The position numbers were made by a program, and so were the translations under genes. The notes beneath the pieces were generated by a model. The model was not told where the DNA came from. It did no database searches and saw nothing but the letters and a program-made list of their open reading frames with translations. From Scolanthus callimorphus (lineage: Eukaryota > Cnidaria > Anthozoa > Actiniaria > Edwardsiidae): a stretch of 64,000 nt of DNA. Position 1 is the first letter of the stretch, and every line of letters begins with the position of its first letter. Below are positions 23,040-35,532 of this stretch, piece after piece. The stretch spans positions 620,001 to 684,000 of the forward strand of contig CM066920.1 in assembly GCA_033964015.1 (NCBI GenBank), read 5' to 3'.

Positions 23040-25381
23040 ATGGCGACGGACGGGGGTTTTGTGCCCAGCAACGTTAACATCGACGTGGAAGGTGATATTA
23101 CTGTCCCTGGCGCACCAGATGAGGAAGAAGAACCGAGTACATTAGATGAACCAGTCTTGGCTACTCTAGTAAGGCTTATCCTACACTGATAGACTCTCTG
23201 TGTTCATTTGCCCCTCGTGTTCTTTTTCGTGTCGATCTTTATTAGTTTTATAGATCACTTGTTTTTGTAAAATAGTAACAATTGATGTTGCCTTTTGTAT
23301 CAGAAACGAGATTTGAAAGCAGTGGGGAAGAAGTTTTTACACGTCTTAATACCAAGAAGTAGCAAAACACTGCTCAGAGATTGTAAGTACATCAACTATT
23401 CACGTCACTTTATTGTGCTTCTAATTCAATCTATGATTCTAAAATAAAGTTAAGTTATGGTGTGGAGTTGGAGTGGCTAGCTTGTCTCAATATAAACTAA
23501 CTTAATAACGCAGCCCAAAGGCTAAGTTAGATTTTCTTCAGGTTGTAGCATGGTCAATTTGTTGTTGTTTTAAATACTCTATCTGCTGTGTGGTATACAA
23601 AACATTGAGGATGCAAACTTGGCTTCTCTGTTATTTTGCAGGGGATTTATGGGGACCTCTAATATTATGTGTATATCTTGCAATGTAAGTTGTTGAATTG
23701 AGTAAATCTTATTAGACAATGTAGTGTATATTATTTAACCATTGCACAGGATATCATCTGTTACTTAGCCGACAAGAGACACAGACATCAAACAATATTC
23801 AGCATAATCAAACACGTTAATGGTTTTAATTATCCAGCAGAACCCAATGAATATCATTCCCAACTAAAGACATATTGAATTAATTTTATAGAAATCAGAC
23901 CCAAAACACACCAGGAAATTACAAACTTTCAACTCCCTTCTAACTCTCATGCCATCCATCATATAAACTTTCAACTCCCTTCTAACTCTCATGCCATCCA
24001 TCATATAAACTTTCAAATCCCTTCTAACTCTCATGCCATCCATCATATAAACTTTCAACTCCCTTCTAACTCTCATGCCATCCATCATATAAACTTTCAA
24101 CTCCCTTCTAACTCTCATGCCATCCATCATATAAACTTTCAACTCCCTTCTACCTCTCATGCCATCCATCATATAAACTTTCAACTCCCTTCTAACTCTC
24201 ATGCCATCCATCATATTATTTGCTTGTCAGCACTTGCCCCACTCTCTTTGCATCTGATAAAAAAATGGCAGAATTTACCATTTATACAACCTTATTGTGA
24301 AAATTCAAATGACTGGCAATGAGATAAACCCTGTTACTGTTGTGTTAGGATGAGCAATCAATGTCTTGTAGTTAAAACCCTTGATCATCAAGTTCAGTTC
24401 CATAATAGTATTACCCCAATGAAAATAAACTGACTTGAAATAAATGGAATATTTGCGTTTCTTATGCATAGGCAAATCGAGTCCTTGGTCCTCTTTTTCT
24501 TCTTTCTGCCATTGCTGATTTTTATTGCTTTTTCGATTTTTTATAAATAGCTTACCAATTAGGGTGCATATTAGACATTGGGTAATATCAATCTCCCACA
24601 GTTTGGCACACAAAAATCAAAGATATTTTGTTTATTTTTTTGATGATGTTTTAATGACATAGTTTTCCTTGGTATTTTGCTAGGATGTTGCAGGGCCACA
24701 AAGTGGTGGACAGTAACAATGACGGTGGTCCACAGTTTGCAGAAGTATTTGTTGTTGTCTGGGTTGGGGCATTTGTTATAACCATTAACTCAAAATTGCT
24801 AGGAGGACAAATGTAAGTCTAAAAGATCATTTTGAAGATGGTGAATTATTGCAAATATTTGTGCTTCATAGGTTTCTTCATTCTGTATTTTATTTTGAAA
24901 TGTGCTTCTCCTTCTTTCAGCTCCTTTTTTCAGAGTGTATGTGTTCTGGGTTACTGTATTCTTCCACTAGATGTGTCATTGACTGTGTGTAGAGTTATCC
25001 TGTTATTTGGCAAGCAAAGCTTAGCATTGTTTATTGTCAGATTTTTGGTTGTCATAGGAGGATTTGCATGGGCAACCATTGGTAAGTAATTATACTGTCA
25101 GTTTTTATTGTAGTTTTTAATTATAGTTTTTAATTGTGACTTTATATTTTGGTTTATTTAAAACCCTATAGGGCCTTTCATGAGAAGGAAATGTCTTATG
25201 CTATGTGGATTTGAGGAAGAGTGAATCTGCTCCATCATTTTGATAACCATTATTTTCTATTCTAGCATCCATTGTATTTCTTGGTGACAGTCAACCCTCA
25301 CACAGAAAAGCCCTTGCTGTTTATCCAATATTCCTGTTTTACTTTGTTATCAGCTGGATGATCATATCTCATTCAGGGTAA
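23040..25381 (+). CDS. YIPF6: Yip1-domain family member 6
   Basis: YIPF6 is a multi-pass Golgi membrane protein of the Yip1 family that binds Rab GTPases and partners in ER-Golgi traffic. Six exons: 23040-23168, 23304-23382, 23642-23684, 24684-24812, 24921-25081 and 25266-25381, all GT-AG and in phase. They total 657 bp and encode 218 residues. Diagnostic parts are VEGDITVP near the N-terminus, LKAVGKKFLHVL, LLRDWDLWGPLI, GGPQFAEVFVIVW, FFQSVCVLGYCILPL and VYPIFLFYFVISWMI. About five hydrophobic segments follow residue 70. The ATG is in AATATGGCGACGG. An out-of-frame ATG at 23021 makes a short overlapping upstream frame. Confidence 0.96.
23933..24216. repeat. 42-bp minisatellite in YIPF6 intron 3
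   Basis: Nearly seven almost identical copies of aactttcaactcccttctaa followed by ctctcatgccatccatcata and two further bases. As 42 is divisible by three, one minus-strand frame stays open as a 14-residue peptide repeat (MMDGMRVRRELKVY). It is intronic with no splice or start evidence, so it is not called a gene. Confidence 0.9.
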
Positions 25382-27481
25382 ATTATGAACATGTACAATA
25401 AATTAATAGTAGTTTGATAAGGTAAAATCTAGGCATGCACCTACTAGGAGCCAGGATAAGGACATAGTTACAGGGTGCTAAAGTCAGGACCACAAAGGGG
25501 GACATAAAGTTATGATGGACTCCTCAATAAATTGGTACATGAAAACTGCCAAAAGGGTGACAGGGCACAGCCCAATCCACCAAGTTGGAAAACCTCAAAT
25601 AACACATCAGGGATGTTTGTCTCTTCATATTGCTACATGATGTTGTTGGTTCTACAAAGCTGATGATAAGCTGATATGATAAGTCTCATAAAACCCTTTT
25701 ACGACCCTCTTAGGTAGGTTCTTATTTGGGAACAGTACATGTACAAGGCCATAGCTAGAAATGTTTGTCTTGGCTAGCTATGGCCTTGATGCACCACTGT
25801 TCTTTTGAAATGTACTAGTTACAAAGTCACCAGAGAACAATTTTCTTGCTAGTGGTATAAAATGTAGCTAAGGTCCTAACATAAGTACAACACTTGATGT
25901 TACTGTTATTAATAGCAAATCAGGGGAACCTTGATTCGAGGCTCTCAGAGTGACTTAGATTTGTTTAGAGCATGGATCAGTTTTAAGTTACAAAACCACG
26001 AAAAGCATAAATTTAGAGGAGAAATGAATTACAAGAAAACTTCTTCATCACCCTGAAATGAGATTACTGATATTTGCATTTAAGTGTGGACACCAAATAT
26101 TTTTTGTGTTGTTTTAGGCACTGCCAAGTTATGTTCCGAAGGCACAAACACTGTTTCTATGTGGCAAATGAGAATTTGCTATAATGTTTTGAATAAGCAC
26201 ATGCCAGGCAATGGGAGCCAATCAAATGGGAGCATTTTGAGAGCATGCTTTCTTTTCTATCTTGCTTCAACGAAACAGAAAAAAAGGTTGTGTCCATGCT
26301 TAAACACACATAGCAATAGATCAGTATAATCTCCAATTGTAAACAGATACATGTTGAGGAATCTTTTGATGTGAAACAAAATAAGGAAATTCCACTAGAG
26401 GTGCTAGTCATTTTTAAGGACAGGAATTTTTGTGATGTGCAGGGGAAGGGACTGAAGTGAATTGAAAGGTCTAATGTATTGCCACTGCTAGGTAGGCCCT
26501 ACAAAATAATGTCTTCTTCCACGGCCTTCAGTGTAATATTTTGGTCAGCCCAAAACGCTCGTTTTCTATAACGTGCACGTGTGTTTGTTGATAATTTGAC
26601 TTTGTCTTTGTAACAACAATTATTTAAAATAACCCCAAATCAAAGATGTATATTTTGTAGTTGACACATTAGCATCAAGTCTGGGGTTTTCGTTAGGCAA
26701 TCAGGTGAGTGCGACATTAGAGAGGAATGATGTGTAATAAAAATCGCGCTGGTTTCTAGGGATAGCTCACACACAATGCTACACTTACAGTACTGTAGAT
26801 AGTCTAATGTACTTGAGGCTTTTTATTAAATAGCTTAAAGGCACGGCTCCTGGGTATTTATTTTAAAAATAGACCCCATTTTTTACCTTTGGCTATGACC
26901 TCTGCGCTGCTTAATGGAGTAACTGGTTTACTGTCTTCGATGTAAATATTGGGACATCCTCATAAAACAATTTCGCCAAAGGGGGTTCGTTTCTGGTCTG
27001 AATAACTAGATTTATCAGTAGGACTACTAGAACCTAGTCATTAGGAATACATTTCCCCGTTTTAAACCTTCCGCAACCGAAGCACCTCCCTTGGATCCGC
27101 CTATGCAAAAGTCACGGATGTTCGAAAAAAGTTTGTAGACTTATTGGAAATTAATGATATCTGTGCTGAAAAATATTTCAATCGCTTGAGGTTGTCAAAT
27201 ATGCGACAGTTAAAATGTAGTATATTTGTTAAAGTTAAGTCCAGATGCTGCTGCCTCAATAAACTGTTAAAAGTGACTCGTCGTGCCGTTCTCTCGTGTC
27301 GCATGTTAAGGTGCTTTTATCTACCTAACACCTTTGATATTAAAATTACGAAATTTAACAGGCGATGGGTTATCCTTTGATCTCTACCCCATTCCATGGG
27401 ATTCGTCCATTTTCCACCCCTTGGAATCCGTATTCCAAACCATGAGACCCTAATTTGTGGAAAAGGAAGAAAGGATGGATG
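25382..27481. other. Intergenic stretch downstream of YIPF6
   Basis: Contains YIPF6 3' sequence, a 47-bp hairpin at 25744-25790 (caaggccatagct ... agctatggccttg), and otherwise nothing recognised on either strand. Confidence 0.45.
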
Positions 27482-27637
27482 TAGCCTCGTCCCCAGGCTA
27501 AACCCTTTTTACGATAATCATAATTTCAATGTCGTGATCATGTTGCAAGGAGTCGGGTGGGCAGCAAAATCTACTGTGACGTCATAGCCAGGCAAAGCGT
27601 GACAGGCGGCCCGCCGAGTGGCCTGGAGACGAGGCTA
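27482..27637. mobile_element. Hairpin MITE
   Basis: Ends tagcctcgtccccaggc and gcctggagacgaggcta. Flanks ggatggatg and ggattgatg could be a diverged duplication. No coding capacity. Confidence 0.6.
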
Positions 27638-27676
27638 GGATTGATTGATGACTATGGGGCGTGACTGGAGGGGTCA

Positions 27677-27820
27677 TGATACAGCTCTCGTAAGATCTGA
27701 GCCTATTGGATTGATACCCTCAGTGCAAAACAATAGAGGGTCATACAATAGAACCAGGAAACAATGGGATGCTTTGTTCTGCCTACCCAATCACACAAGA
27801 TCTTACGAGTAGCTGTATCA
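27677..27820. mobile_element. Hairpin MITE downstream of the lectin gene
   Basis: Inverted ends tgatacagctctcgtaagat and its near-complement (27799-27820). It lies about 170 bp past the stop codon of the fibrinogen-like gene. Confidence 0.65.
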
Positions 27821-27988
27821 TTCCTGGGCTGGAGGAAGAACAGCAAAAAAATATTGGTAACTATTTCAAAGTATACTATAAACCACATTCAAATTTACAT
27901 CGTGTTTGCAAAGCATCAGTCAGATCAATTACGGTTGAGAAATTCCTTTGCGTATGAACTAGTACTGGAAAGGACTCTACCAAAGTAT

Positions 27989-30892
27989 CTAGCGAATATA
28001 GACGCGTCCATAGGGATTTTCCACGCCGGAGAGCCCAGGAGATCGGGAGCTGTTGAAGCAAGGATCATGTATTGGCCACAGGTCGGTGGTGTCGCCATCC
28101 CACCCATACGATATACGACCTTGCGAATCAGCCAGCGAAGGCCCGGTACGGGTAGCCATAGTAAACTTGTATGGGACCAAAACCCCAACGGTGCAATTCC
28201 TCACTACCGGTGGAACCAACGAGCAATCGAGAAGCCCGGTCACCATGGCAACTAAGCCCTCCCCCGTGTTCTTGGGTGTGCACTTGAAGTTGTTATTGAT
28301 GTTAGACTTGATGAGGAATTCGCTGCCGAGTTGGCCCCAGAGATTATAATCCATTGCGTCAACTTGTTGTTCCGATAGTGGAATAATATCGGAGATCCTG
28401 GAATGCGACTTTAATTTGTTGTGTATTGGCCAATGTAATGGTAATGGCGTGATAGCGTTTGTTCCACTGTCAAAGTGACTATAGTTAGTGAAGGTGTAGA
28501 TCCACACTAGTGTCCAGCCCCCATCTTGCGTCTCCTGGTCACAGTATGCTTGGTGGTTGCCATGGGGACCAAAATCTAACCAATAAACCCCGGATGCTGC
28601 ATGAGGCAACTTTTGTTTCAAAACAAAACAGGATGTGACAGCAGTGTCTTTTCTTTTGCCTGGGAAGTGATCAATAATTATAAATAAGCGACGCGACTAT
28701 TAGGTCAAGGTGAGGTGACTATCGGTCAAGGTGAGGTGACTATCGGTAAAAGTTAGGTGATTATCGGTCAAGGTGTGAGGTACACATACATACATACAGT
28801 TTATTTAAGCACGGTTGACTATCGGCACGAGGTGACTATCGGTCAAGGTGAGGTGAATTATCGGTCAACGTGAGGTGACTATCGGTCATTGTGAGGTGAC
28901 CATCGGTAAAAGTGAGGTGACTATTGGTCAAGGTGACGTGACTATCGGTCAAGGTGTGAGGTGACTATCGGTAAAAGTGTGGTGACTATTGGTCAAGGTG
29001 AGGTGACTATCGGTCAAGGTGTGAGGTGACTATCGGTCAAGGTGTGAGGTGACTATCGGTCAAGATGTAAGGTGACTATCAGTCAAGGTGTGAGGTGATT
29101 ATCGGTCAAGGTGTGAGGAGTCGATCGGTCAAGGTGAAGTGATTATCGGTCAAGGTGAGTTGACTATCGGTCAAGGTGTGAGGTGACTATCGGTCAAGGT
29201 GAAGTGACCTATTTGCCGATTATCACGGAGCCTGAGGCATCAAATTGTTTTGTTATAATTGCTCAAGTGACTCAAGATTTGTAGACGAAAAAAACATTTT
29301 TTCACGATCATAACAAAACTCGAGTGCGCACTTACAGCGCTTTCAGTGTGTTATAGTCACCGGAAGAAGACTATAGGAAGAGAAAACAATACTCGACTAA
29401 TCGACAGCGCGCATAATTTCTAATGGTCACATGAGTAATTATTTGAATACCGTCAAAGAGTTGCCCCATCACCTTGGGAAGTGACAAGTATCTACGCGGG
29501 TTGGACGTTATTTGCATTGAAGTTGCTGCGCAGGCCTTCAGGTTCTGTCGGAGACTTCTGTCTCCGATGAAACATTCTTAATCGCAAACCTTTTGACTTA
29601 CCATATGCCAGTTCGTCAAAGTTTTCGACCTGACAAGAAAAAAAGTGGACGAAGCTATTTTATTACCGAGCATTTAAAAACAACACCGCAAAGATTTAGC
29701 CATCATTAGTTCGTTACTGGTATTCCAGAAATGACAACAATTAGTTATTAATTTCTTTCTTTCCTTAAGAAACCAAATATACGTGATTGGCTTGCTTTCT
29801 GTCTTTTCCAACTAGTCTGGTTCTGTGGTGGGAAAAAACTAACCAGCATACGAGCTGATTAGTGTCTCGACGCCAGCGTCGGCTACGCCCTTTATCGTTT
29901 CTTTTCAGTATGTGTTAACTGCTACAACTAATGATAGTGCTATAATATCGCGGCCGGAATAATCCGCTAAGCTGACTTGCCATTTCCTAACTAATAGCAA
30001 GGGTATCAATAGCTATCATAAGTCACTTTCCCCTTGCTCGCCTTGAATCCGCTGTATCCGTTTCGTTGTCTACAGTATTTCACGCTTAAAAAAAGTAGGA
30101 CAGTAAAAAACGTTCTGTAGTTTTGTCAGTGGTTTAAATTCAGTCTGAAAGATAAAAATCTGATTTAGATCGGTATTGCATGCCGTCTGAGAAATAGTCT
30201 TCTATGATGGATCGAAAACGTTTGAAGGTAAATAATTTAAAGGTAAAAACGGTATGATAAATATAACACGAAGTTAACTCCGAAGAACGTAACTTATTTC
30301 TGGAGTAAAAATCGGAAGACTTTGAGTGGTACAATAAATATGCTCTTAAATATTGCGGAACTCGCAATTTGATTTCCCCAGAAACTTGAAAATTTAAATC
30401 TTCTCTCGGAACTCGGCTCGAATTTGTTTGCGTGCTCGGATTTTTGGCTGCAGAGACGATAAGTCTCCGATTTGTCTTGACAAAAAAAGCTCGCGCACGG
30501 ATTCGACAAGGAGTTGAAGGATTCTATCCACCTAAAATAATTTCATTATTTTCGGTATTGTCACGTCCCCATATGTCGATAGAATGTTGTTACCTTACCT
30601 TTTTAACAAAAACAGCTTTGTCCTTTAACTTGCCATTAACTACCCCGTAGGTCGCGTTCGCCTTATGTGTGCACGCCTTTGTTGTTGGATCGTACAATGC
30701 CCCGCGGCATTTCAAAGTATTTGCGCAGGACAGGGCGCATGAAAAGTCATCAAGACAACTCTTTATCGCGCTTGTTTTACCCTCAGACTGAGGCATAAGC
30801 TTGTAGTACGTAGATCTCGTCTCTGTATCGGATTTGAGTAACACAGCATTATATAAAAGAGCCACAATGAAAACCATCCACAAAAGCTTCAT
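27989..30892 (-). CDS. Secreted PAN/apple-like plus fibrinogen-like domain protein
   Basis: Three exons: 30599-30892, 29602-29629 (28 bp) and 27989-28659. They are in phase, total 993 bp and encode 330 residues. The N-terminus MKLLWMVFIVALLYNAVLL is a signal peptide. Residues ~30-95 hold a PAN/apple-like module with cysteines in the pattern CLDDFSCALSCANTLKC. From ~117 comes a fibrinogen-related start: CFVLKQKLPHAASGVYWLDF, then AYCDQETQDGGWTLVW. The rest (about 170 residues) diverges from standard ficolins and ends YGRVYIR. The likely role is an extracellular lectin or matrix protein; such combinations are common in anthozoans. The ATG at 30892 was preferred because the upstream in-frame TTG is not a start. 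A TATA box precedes it. Confidence 0.85.
28690..29210. repeat. ~21-bp minisatellite in the lectin gene intron
   Basis: About 24 degenerate units of gaggtgactatcggtcaagg, some with an extra gt. Bases 28786-28815 interrupt it with a catacatacatacagtttat segment that looks like the 3' tail of a LINE. It lies between exons 2 and 3. Confidence 0.85.
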
Positions 30893-30966
30893 TTTTCTCA
30901 AATCTGTCGGAGCAGTTCAAGCAGTCAAGGCAGCACTCCAAAAGTAATTGCGCGTTTTTTAATACT

Positions 30967-30974
30967 CTTTTATA
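30967..30974 (-). promoter_or_regulatory. TATA box of the PAN/fibrinogen-like gene
   Basis: TATAAAAG on the minus strand, 75 bp upstream of the start codon, inside ggattataaaagagta. It is the clearest TATA box found upstream of a gene here and fits regulated expression of a secreted protein. Confidence 0.6.
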
Positions 30975-32269
30975 ATCCGATGAATAATGAATTCAGAAAG
31001 AGTACGTTTATTGGATAAACAAGACTTCTTATCGTCGCGGCATGCTTCAATATTACCATGTCTTGACAGTCAGATCGATTTCTCTTACATTATAAACAGG
31101 TTTCATTAAGGCTCAGCGCTCTCATAGATACTGCGACATCGAGTCTGCTGCGACATTCCAATGACAGTGTGGAAAGTAACGAAATGTCCTCTGATTTTTA
31201 GCAAATGAGGTCATTTTAATGAAAAGTAATATGAAATCAAGAACGCAACCCGTTTATATACGAAAGACAGAGGGAGTGACAGAAGAATGTCTGGAGTCAA
31301 TTCGCTTTTGAAAGTAGCTCATATTCCGTACACCAAATTGTCAAAGCAATCCCATCATTTGCATTTTTACTTAATAACAATTTCGGCGCGCTTCGCGCGC
31401 ATAAACAATGACATATTATATCTCTTTCACCAACGAAGACACTACCATCTCGCCGTCAAGAACATCAGTGTATCTTGATGAGGAAAAGCAAACTCTTCCA
31501 AAAATGCACTGCAATGATAGGCCTGACGGGAAGTCACTATGTATGAAAGAAAATCCCATATAGGTAAGCGTGAGGTCGACGTTACAAGCATAGAAATTCG
31601 TCATTTGGGCAGCGCTTCACGCTTGAATAATAATAACTTCGTCATTTGCGGCGCGCAGTTGCGCGCATGAATAACATAACCTTGTTGGCTCGGGAACCCA
31701 TCAATAGGGGCTCCTGACAGGCTTTCTTTACTATACCGTACACAAAACATGTTAATCTTCCCTTTCTCTGAGGCTTGATGAAATGCGTTTATCAAAATTC
31801 GGGCGCGCTTCGCGCGCAACGAAAGAAAAAATGCGAGCCCCTTTTTCTGTAAAATGTCTTCAGTACTAAGTCAGATAGGGGACGGGAGAGGTGGGATCGC
31901 GTTAATCATTGTTCTTATAGAGGGAGGATCCCTGCATTTTCACCGTTTACCCAAAATCCTCTCACGTAAATAATGGAGGCGATAAATAATGACCGCGGTT
32001 CCTCGGCTTTGATAGAAGCAAGAAAAAAGTATTTCTGCTATTAAGAAAAGGAAAAGACGTTGCATCACTCGGACAAGAGTCTATCTGACAGTTTTTTTTA
32101 GAAAATATAAATTACATGGGGAGGGTCACAATTTTTTTTTACCTACTACTGGGGGAGGGTCACATTTTTTTTGTTATGTTCAAGGGGAGGGTCCTAATTT
32201 TTTTAGCCTTGTTTGAAATAAATGGGAGCCCTCCCCCCCCCCCCCCCCCCCGGTAAATAATGACACGTC
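30975..32269. other. Intergenic stretch with GCGC palindromes and poly-C
   Basis: Three short palindromes (31384-31401, 31648-31668, 31801-31818) read like gcgcgcttcgcgcgc. Near 32130-32200 ggggagggtcacaattttt repeats, and a run of 22 or more C follows at about 32230. No exon recognised. Confidence 0.5.
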
Positions 32270-33580
32270 CCTTAGACCAATCTCGCTGACTTGTCAGGTA
32301 GCCAAGATTCTGGAGGGACTCACGTTAGTAAGAGTAGCACCGACGGTTCTCCCGAAGCTAGATTGGAAGCAATTCGCGGTAGCTGGAAAATCCACTGAAC
32401 AGGCTTTAGTCTTCCTACTCCACCTAGAAGATCTTGACCGTGGAAATTGCTCTGTCCGTCTCTTTTTTGCCGATTTCATCAGATTTTAATGGCTAAGCTC
32501 TCAGAATTCAATGTCCACCCTGTCCTGCTGCGATGGGTTGCAGTGTTTCTTGAAGGAAGATCGCAGTTTACGCGAATTGGCAATTCTGTTTCGTCCACTA
32601 AGTCTTTAAGCGGAGGCATACCACAAGGTACAAAACTCGGGCCAATTTGTTCGCTGTAATGGTCAATGACCTGCTCGCATCATGGGCACCTAGGATTAAG
32701 TTCGTGGATGCTTTTTAAAAAACTGCTATCGAAATCATCCCACGGAACAGCCCATCATTAATGCCTCATATCGTAAATGACATCAACTCATACGCGCTTT
32801 CAAGCAATATGTGCTTAAATCCAACTAAGTGCAAAGAGATGCGGGTTGATTTCCTTAAGTATAACAGTTGCGAGTGGCAGCCTATCGCAATCAATGGTTG
32901 CGCAATCGGGTGCGTTGAGTCTTTCAAGCTTCTTGGCGTATATATCTCTCAAGACCTTACCTGGGCTGTCCAATGTGACTACGTTATAAAGAAAGCCAAC
33001 AGGCGTCTGTTTGCACTGAGAGCACTAAAGAAGTGCGGCGTCTCTACCAGCGACCTGGTTCGCGTGTATTGCTCAATTGTCTGTTCAGTAATTGAATACG
33101 CTTACGCCGCATTCGCCAACTTGTCAGAGTATTTGGCAAATGCATTGGAATCTGTCCAGAAAAGGCGCTTTTTATTATCTACCCTGGCTTGCCCTATGCA
33201 GACGCGCTGGACAGATCTCTTCTGCCATATCTATGTGCGCGTAGAATCACTCTATGTGAGCGCTTCGTTAGTGGTATTAAGAAGGGAAACCCCCTTTACC
33301 AACTTATTAATACCCGTCTAGTATACGCACCTTCTCAATACAATTTGAGAAAAGGAAATCAGCCAAAGAAGGCCCTGTGTAACACTGACAGATTTCAGAA
33401 ATTTGTCACAGTAAAACACGCCCACAGCCTATTGAGGGACTGACTGTATGAATTTTAGATTTACTATTTATATTTATACCTATATTTATTGTATATGTCT
33501 ATGTAAATGACCCGCCTGTAATTCAGCTTTTTAGCTGCGAAAGGTTGGAATAAACGACATATTATTATTATTATTATCAC
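32270..33580 (+). mobile_element. Decayed LINE, reverse-transcriptase region to 3' tail
   Basis: Frames broken by stops and shifts encode the RT blocks LRPISLTCQVAKILE, GGIPQGTKLGP and, later, SFKLLGVYISQDLTW, VIEYAYAAFANLSEYL. The catalytic tyrosine-alanine-aspartate-aspartate block is not intact (the sequence near 32698 reads FVDAF). It ends in an ATT microsatellite at 33561-33577. This is the only LINE copy here that reaches into the RT core. Confidence 0.8.
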
Positions 33581-34246
33581 TATTTGCCCGATTAATACCA
33601 AACTTTGTGATTTTGTATGCTCTTTCTCTTTATGTGGTAATAGGAGATAATGGTTTCGATGATGGTAATATTAAGGGTTCGCCCCAGGCACTCACGGCTT
33701 CAAATCCGGCAATGGCCCGTCCGTTCGCGGCAGACTCGGTACAGACAGGTCCACAAACCTTTGCGCGCCTCGTTGCTTTGCCTGCGGTTAACAAAGACAG
33801 CGTCTCGATGACAGAAGAATTCTATTTGCTTCCTTTTTACGTATATAAATAAATATCTGCCTGTATCTGCATAATTTCTCTTTTTATTTTTCATCACAAG
33901 TAGCCGCCGGTGGTCTCCGCATACCCTGAGTTCCGAGGCTCGAAGCTTCACTCGTTTACCAACATGCTAAGCGATATAGCTAGATAATTTTTGTACAATT
34001 TAGTTAAGTCCTAATGATTTTTATTCCCTGTATAAATAAAGTTACAGACGCCGTATCATCAGCGCGCCTGCCGAACCCACGTTACACGTCCACACACGAC
34101 TCTGGAAATACGTGACGGTCTTCCTGTGTAAAGTTGGTGGTTTGCGTAGGCCTGGTGCCTAATGTGCACACGTGTGGTTGGAAGAAAGTGGACTTCACAA
34201 AATACCGGCATAGAAATCGAGTATTTATCGAAATAATCTGCAAATA
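33581..34246. other. Intergenic stretch upstream of TIMM8
   Basis: No recognisable exon. The TIMM8 promoter lies within it; no TATA box was seen near the start. Confidence 0.4.
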
Positions 34247-34501
34247 ATGGCTTCACAAAACCAAGTAGATCCACAACTGCGACAAGAACTTATGATTGAG
34301 GAACAGAAGGCGAAATTTCAAATGCAAGTCCACCAGTTCACCGATACTTGCTGGGACAAATGTATGGATAAGCTTGGTAACAAACTCGACAGCAAAGCTG
34401 AAACTTGTCTTGTCAACTGCGTGGAAAGATTCATCGACACAACTCTGTTTATCACCAAACGTTTTGGAGACCTAGTTCAACGATCCGGGGGAGGATTTTA
34501 G
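34247..34501 (+). CDS. TIMM8: Mitochondrial import translocase subunit Tim8
   Basis: Small Tim chaperone of the intermembrane space. With Tim13 it forms the hexamer that carries membrane proteins such as Tim23 past the outer membrane. The frame is 84 residues. The twin CX3C motifs are C35-WDK-C39 and C54-LVN-C58, 14 residues apart, which form the two disulfides of the helical hairpin. Family-specific text includes [29 protein letters not shown] and NCVERFIDT. The length matches the family. There is no intron in this copy, and the ATG has no competing upstream start in frame. AATAAA-type signal gaataaatatt lies at about 34641. The vertebrate genome has A and B paralogues; this sequence cannot be assigned to either. 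Confidence 0.95.
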   Translation: MASQNQVDPQLRQELMIEEQKAKFQMQVHQFTDTCWDKCMDKLGNKLDSKAETCLVNCVERFIDTTLFITKRFGDLVQRSGGGF

Positions 34502-34679
34502 CTGAACACTAACATCAAGTATTATTTTTATTCCGCAAACAGTGCTAGGAACTCTGTCTTGCTGCAAAGACATCGAATGTTACATAAGCCATGGAAACCG
34601 TGTGATTGTCCTTTTCCAAATCACAAAAGATAAATGTTGTGAATAAATATTAAGTAATTATTGGAATTTACAAACTTGC

Positions 34680-35052
34680 TCACTGGATTTTAGAAGTACA
34701 CTGGTCCCATGATATTAGCAACTCTCATTGCTGCTGGAATGGCATAGCCTGTGTGACATCCTATAGCGTTTCATAAGAAACTTTGGAAGTTGTGGGGCTT
34801 GACATGGAAGTTGTTGGCTGCACAAGAAATCAAATGAGACAAATGGATGCCATGTGGGGCGTATTCACATCACTCGCACACACACACTGTTTATTAGTGT
34901 CAGTTTCCACTGAATCCATTTAGCTATGTACTGTGTGCCTGCTTGGCTGAGGTTAAAATGCTCTATGAGGTCTTACGAAATATACTCTTGCAGTGCCTGG
35001 CCATTCACACCTAGAAAGCAAATTCTTCTGATCCAGCTATTCCTCTCCTAAT
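34680..35052. other. Intergenic stretch with no gene seen
   Basis: AT-rich DNA with a short cacacacac run at about 34877. Nothing else recognised. Confidence 0.4.
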
Positions 35053-35532
35053 CTGGTCCCAGGGTGAAGTTTCCATGTTTTTAAGCCAAATTCAGTCATA
35101 TGTTGGTTATTTTAGTGGTAGTTCATTTTGCCTCAATGATTCTAGTCTTGCTCTGTTTCTTGCTGTTTCTTCAAAAACGTCAGTCCCAAATGTCGAGCTT
35201 CAGGGCCTCCTGTGACTGGATGGTGAATTTAGCACATTCTCATTGGCAGCAGGATTAGTTATGGAACAAAATCGTATTATTCAAGGGGAGACGATAAAGT
35301 GATCTTGTTCTGGAACTAATCCTGTTGCCAATGAGAAGGCACTAAATTCATGATAGGAGGCCCTGAAGCTCCACCTTTGGGACTGATGTTTTTGATTGAT
35401 AGAACTGAGAATCCTAGTGAGTGTCCCCAGGATGAAGTTTCAGCAAGAAACAGAGCAAGACTACAATCACTGAGGAACCCAAATGCGACTTCAAACTTGG
35501 CTCAAAAACACGGAAACTTCACCCTGGAACCA
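35053..35532. mobile_element. Foldback element, ~210-bp arms
   Basis: Long imperfect palindrome centred near 35280. The outer ends are ctggtcccagggtgaagttt and the matching complement before 35532. Inner arms contain caggattagtt / aactaatcctg. No coding capacity. Confidence 0.8.

Noticed and set aside
23864..24214. 116-residue open frame of a 14-residue peptide repeat
   Set aside because: It is the reading of a 42-bp minisatellite inside YIPF6 intron 3; 42 is divisible by three, so the frame stays open by chance.
28690..29210. CRISPR-like regular array
   Set aside because: Units are contiguous ~21-bp degenerate repeats without unique spacers, and the DNA is eukaryotic.
29545..29580. Possible further hammerhead at cggagacttctgtctccgatgaaac
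   Set aside because: A stem and a gaaac block exist, but the CUGANGA core is absent before the stem.
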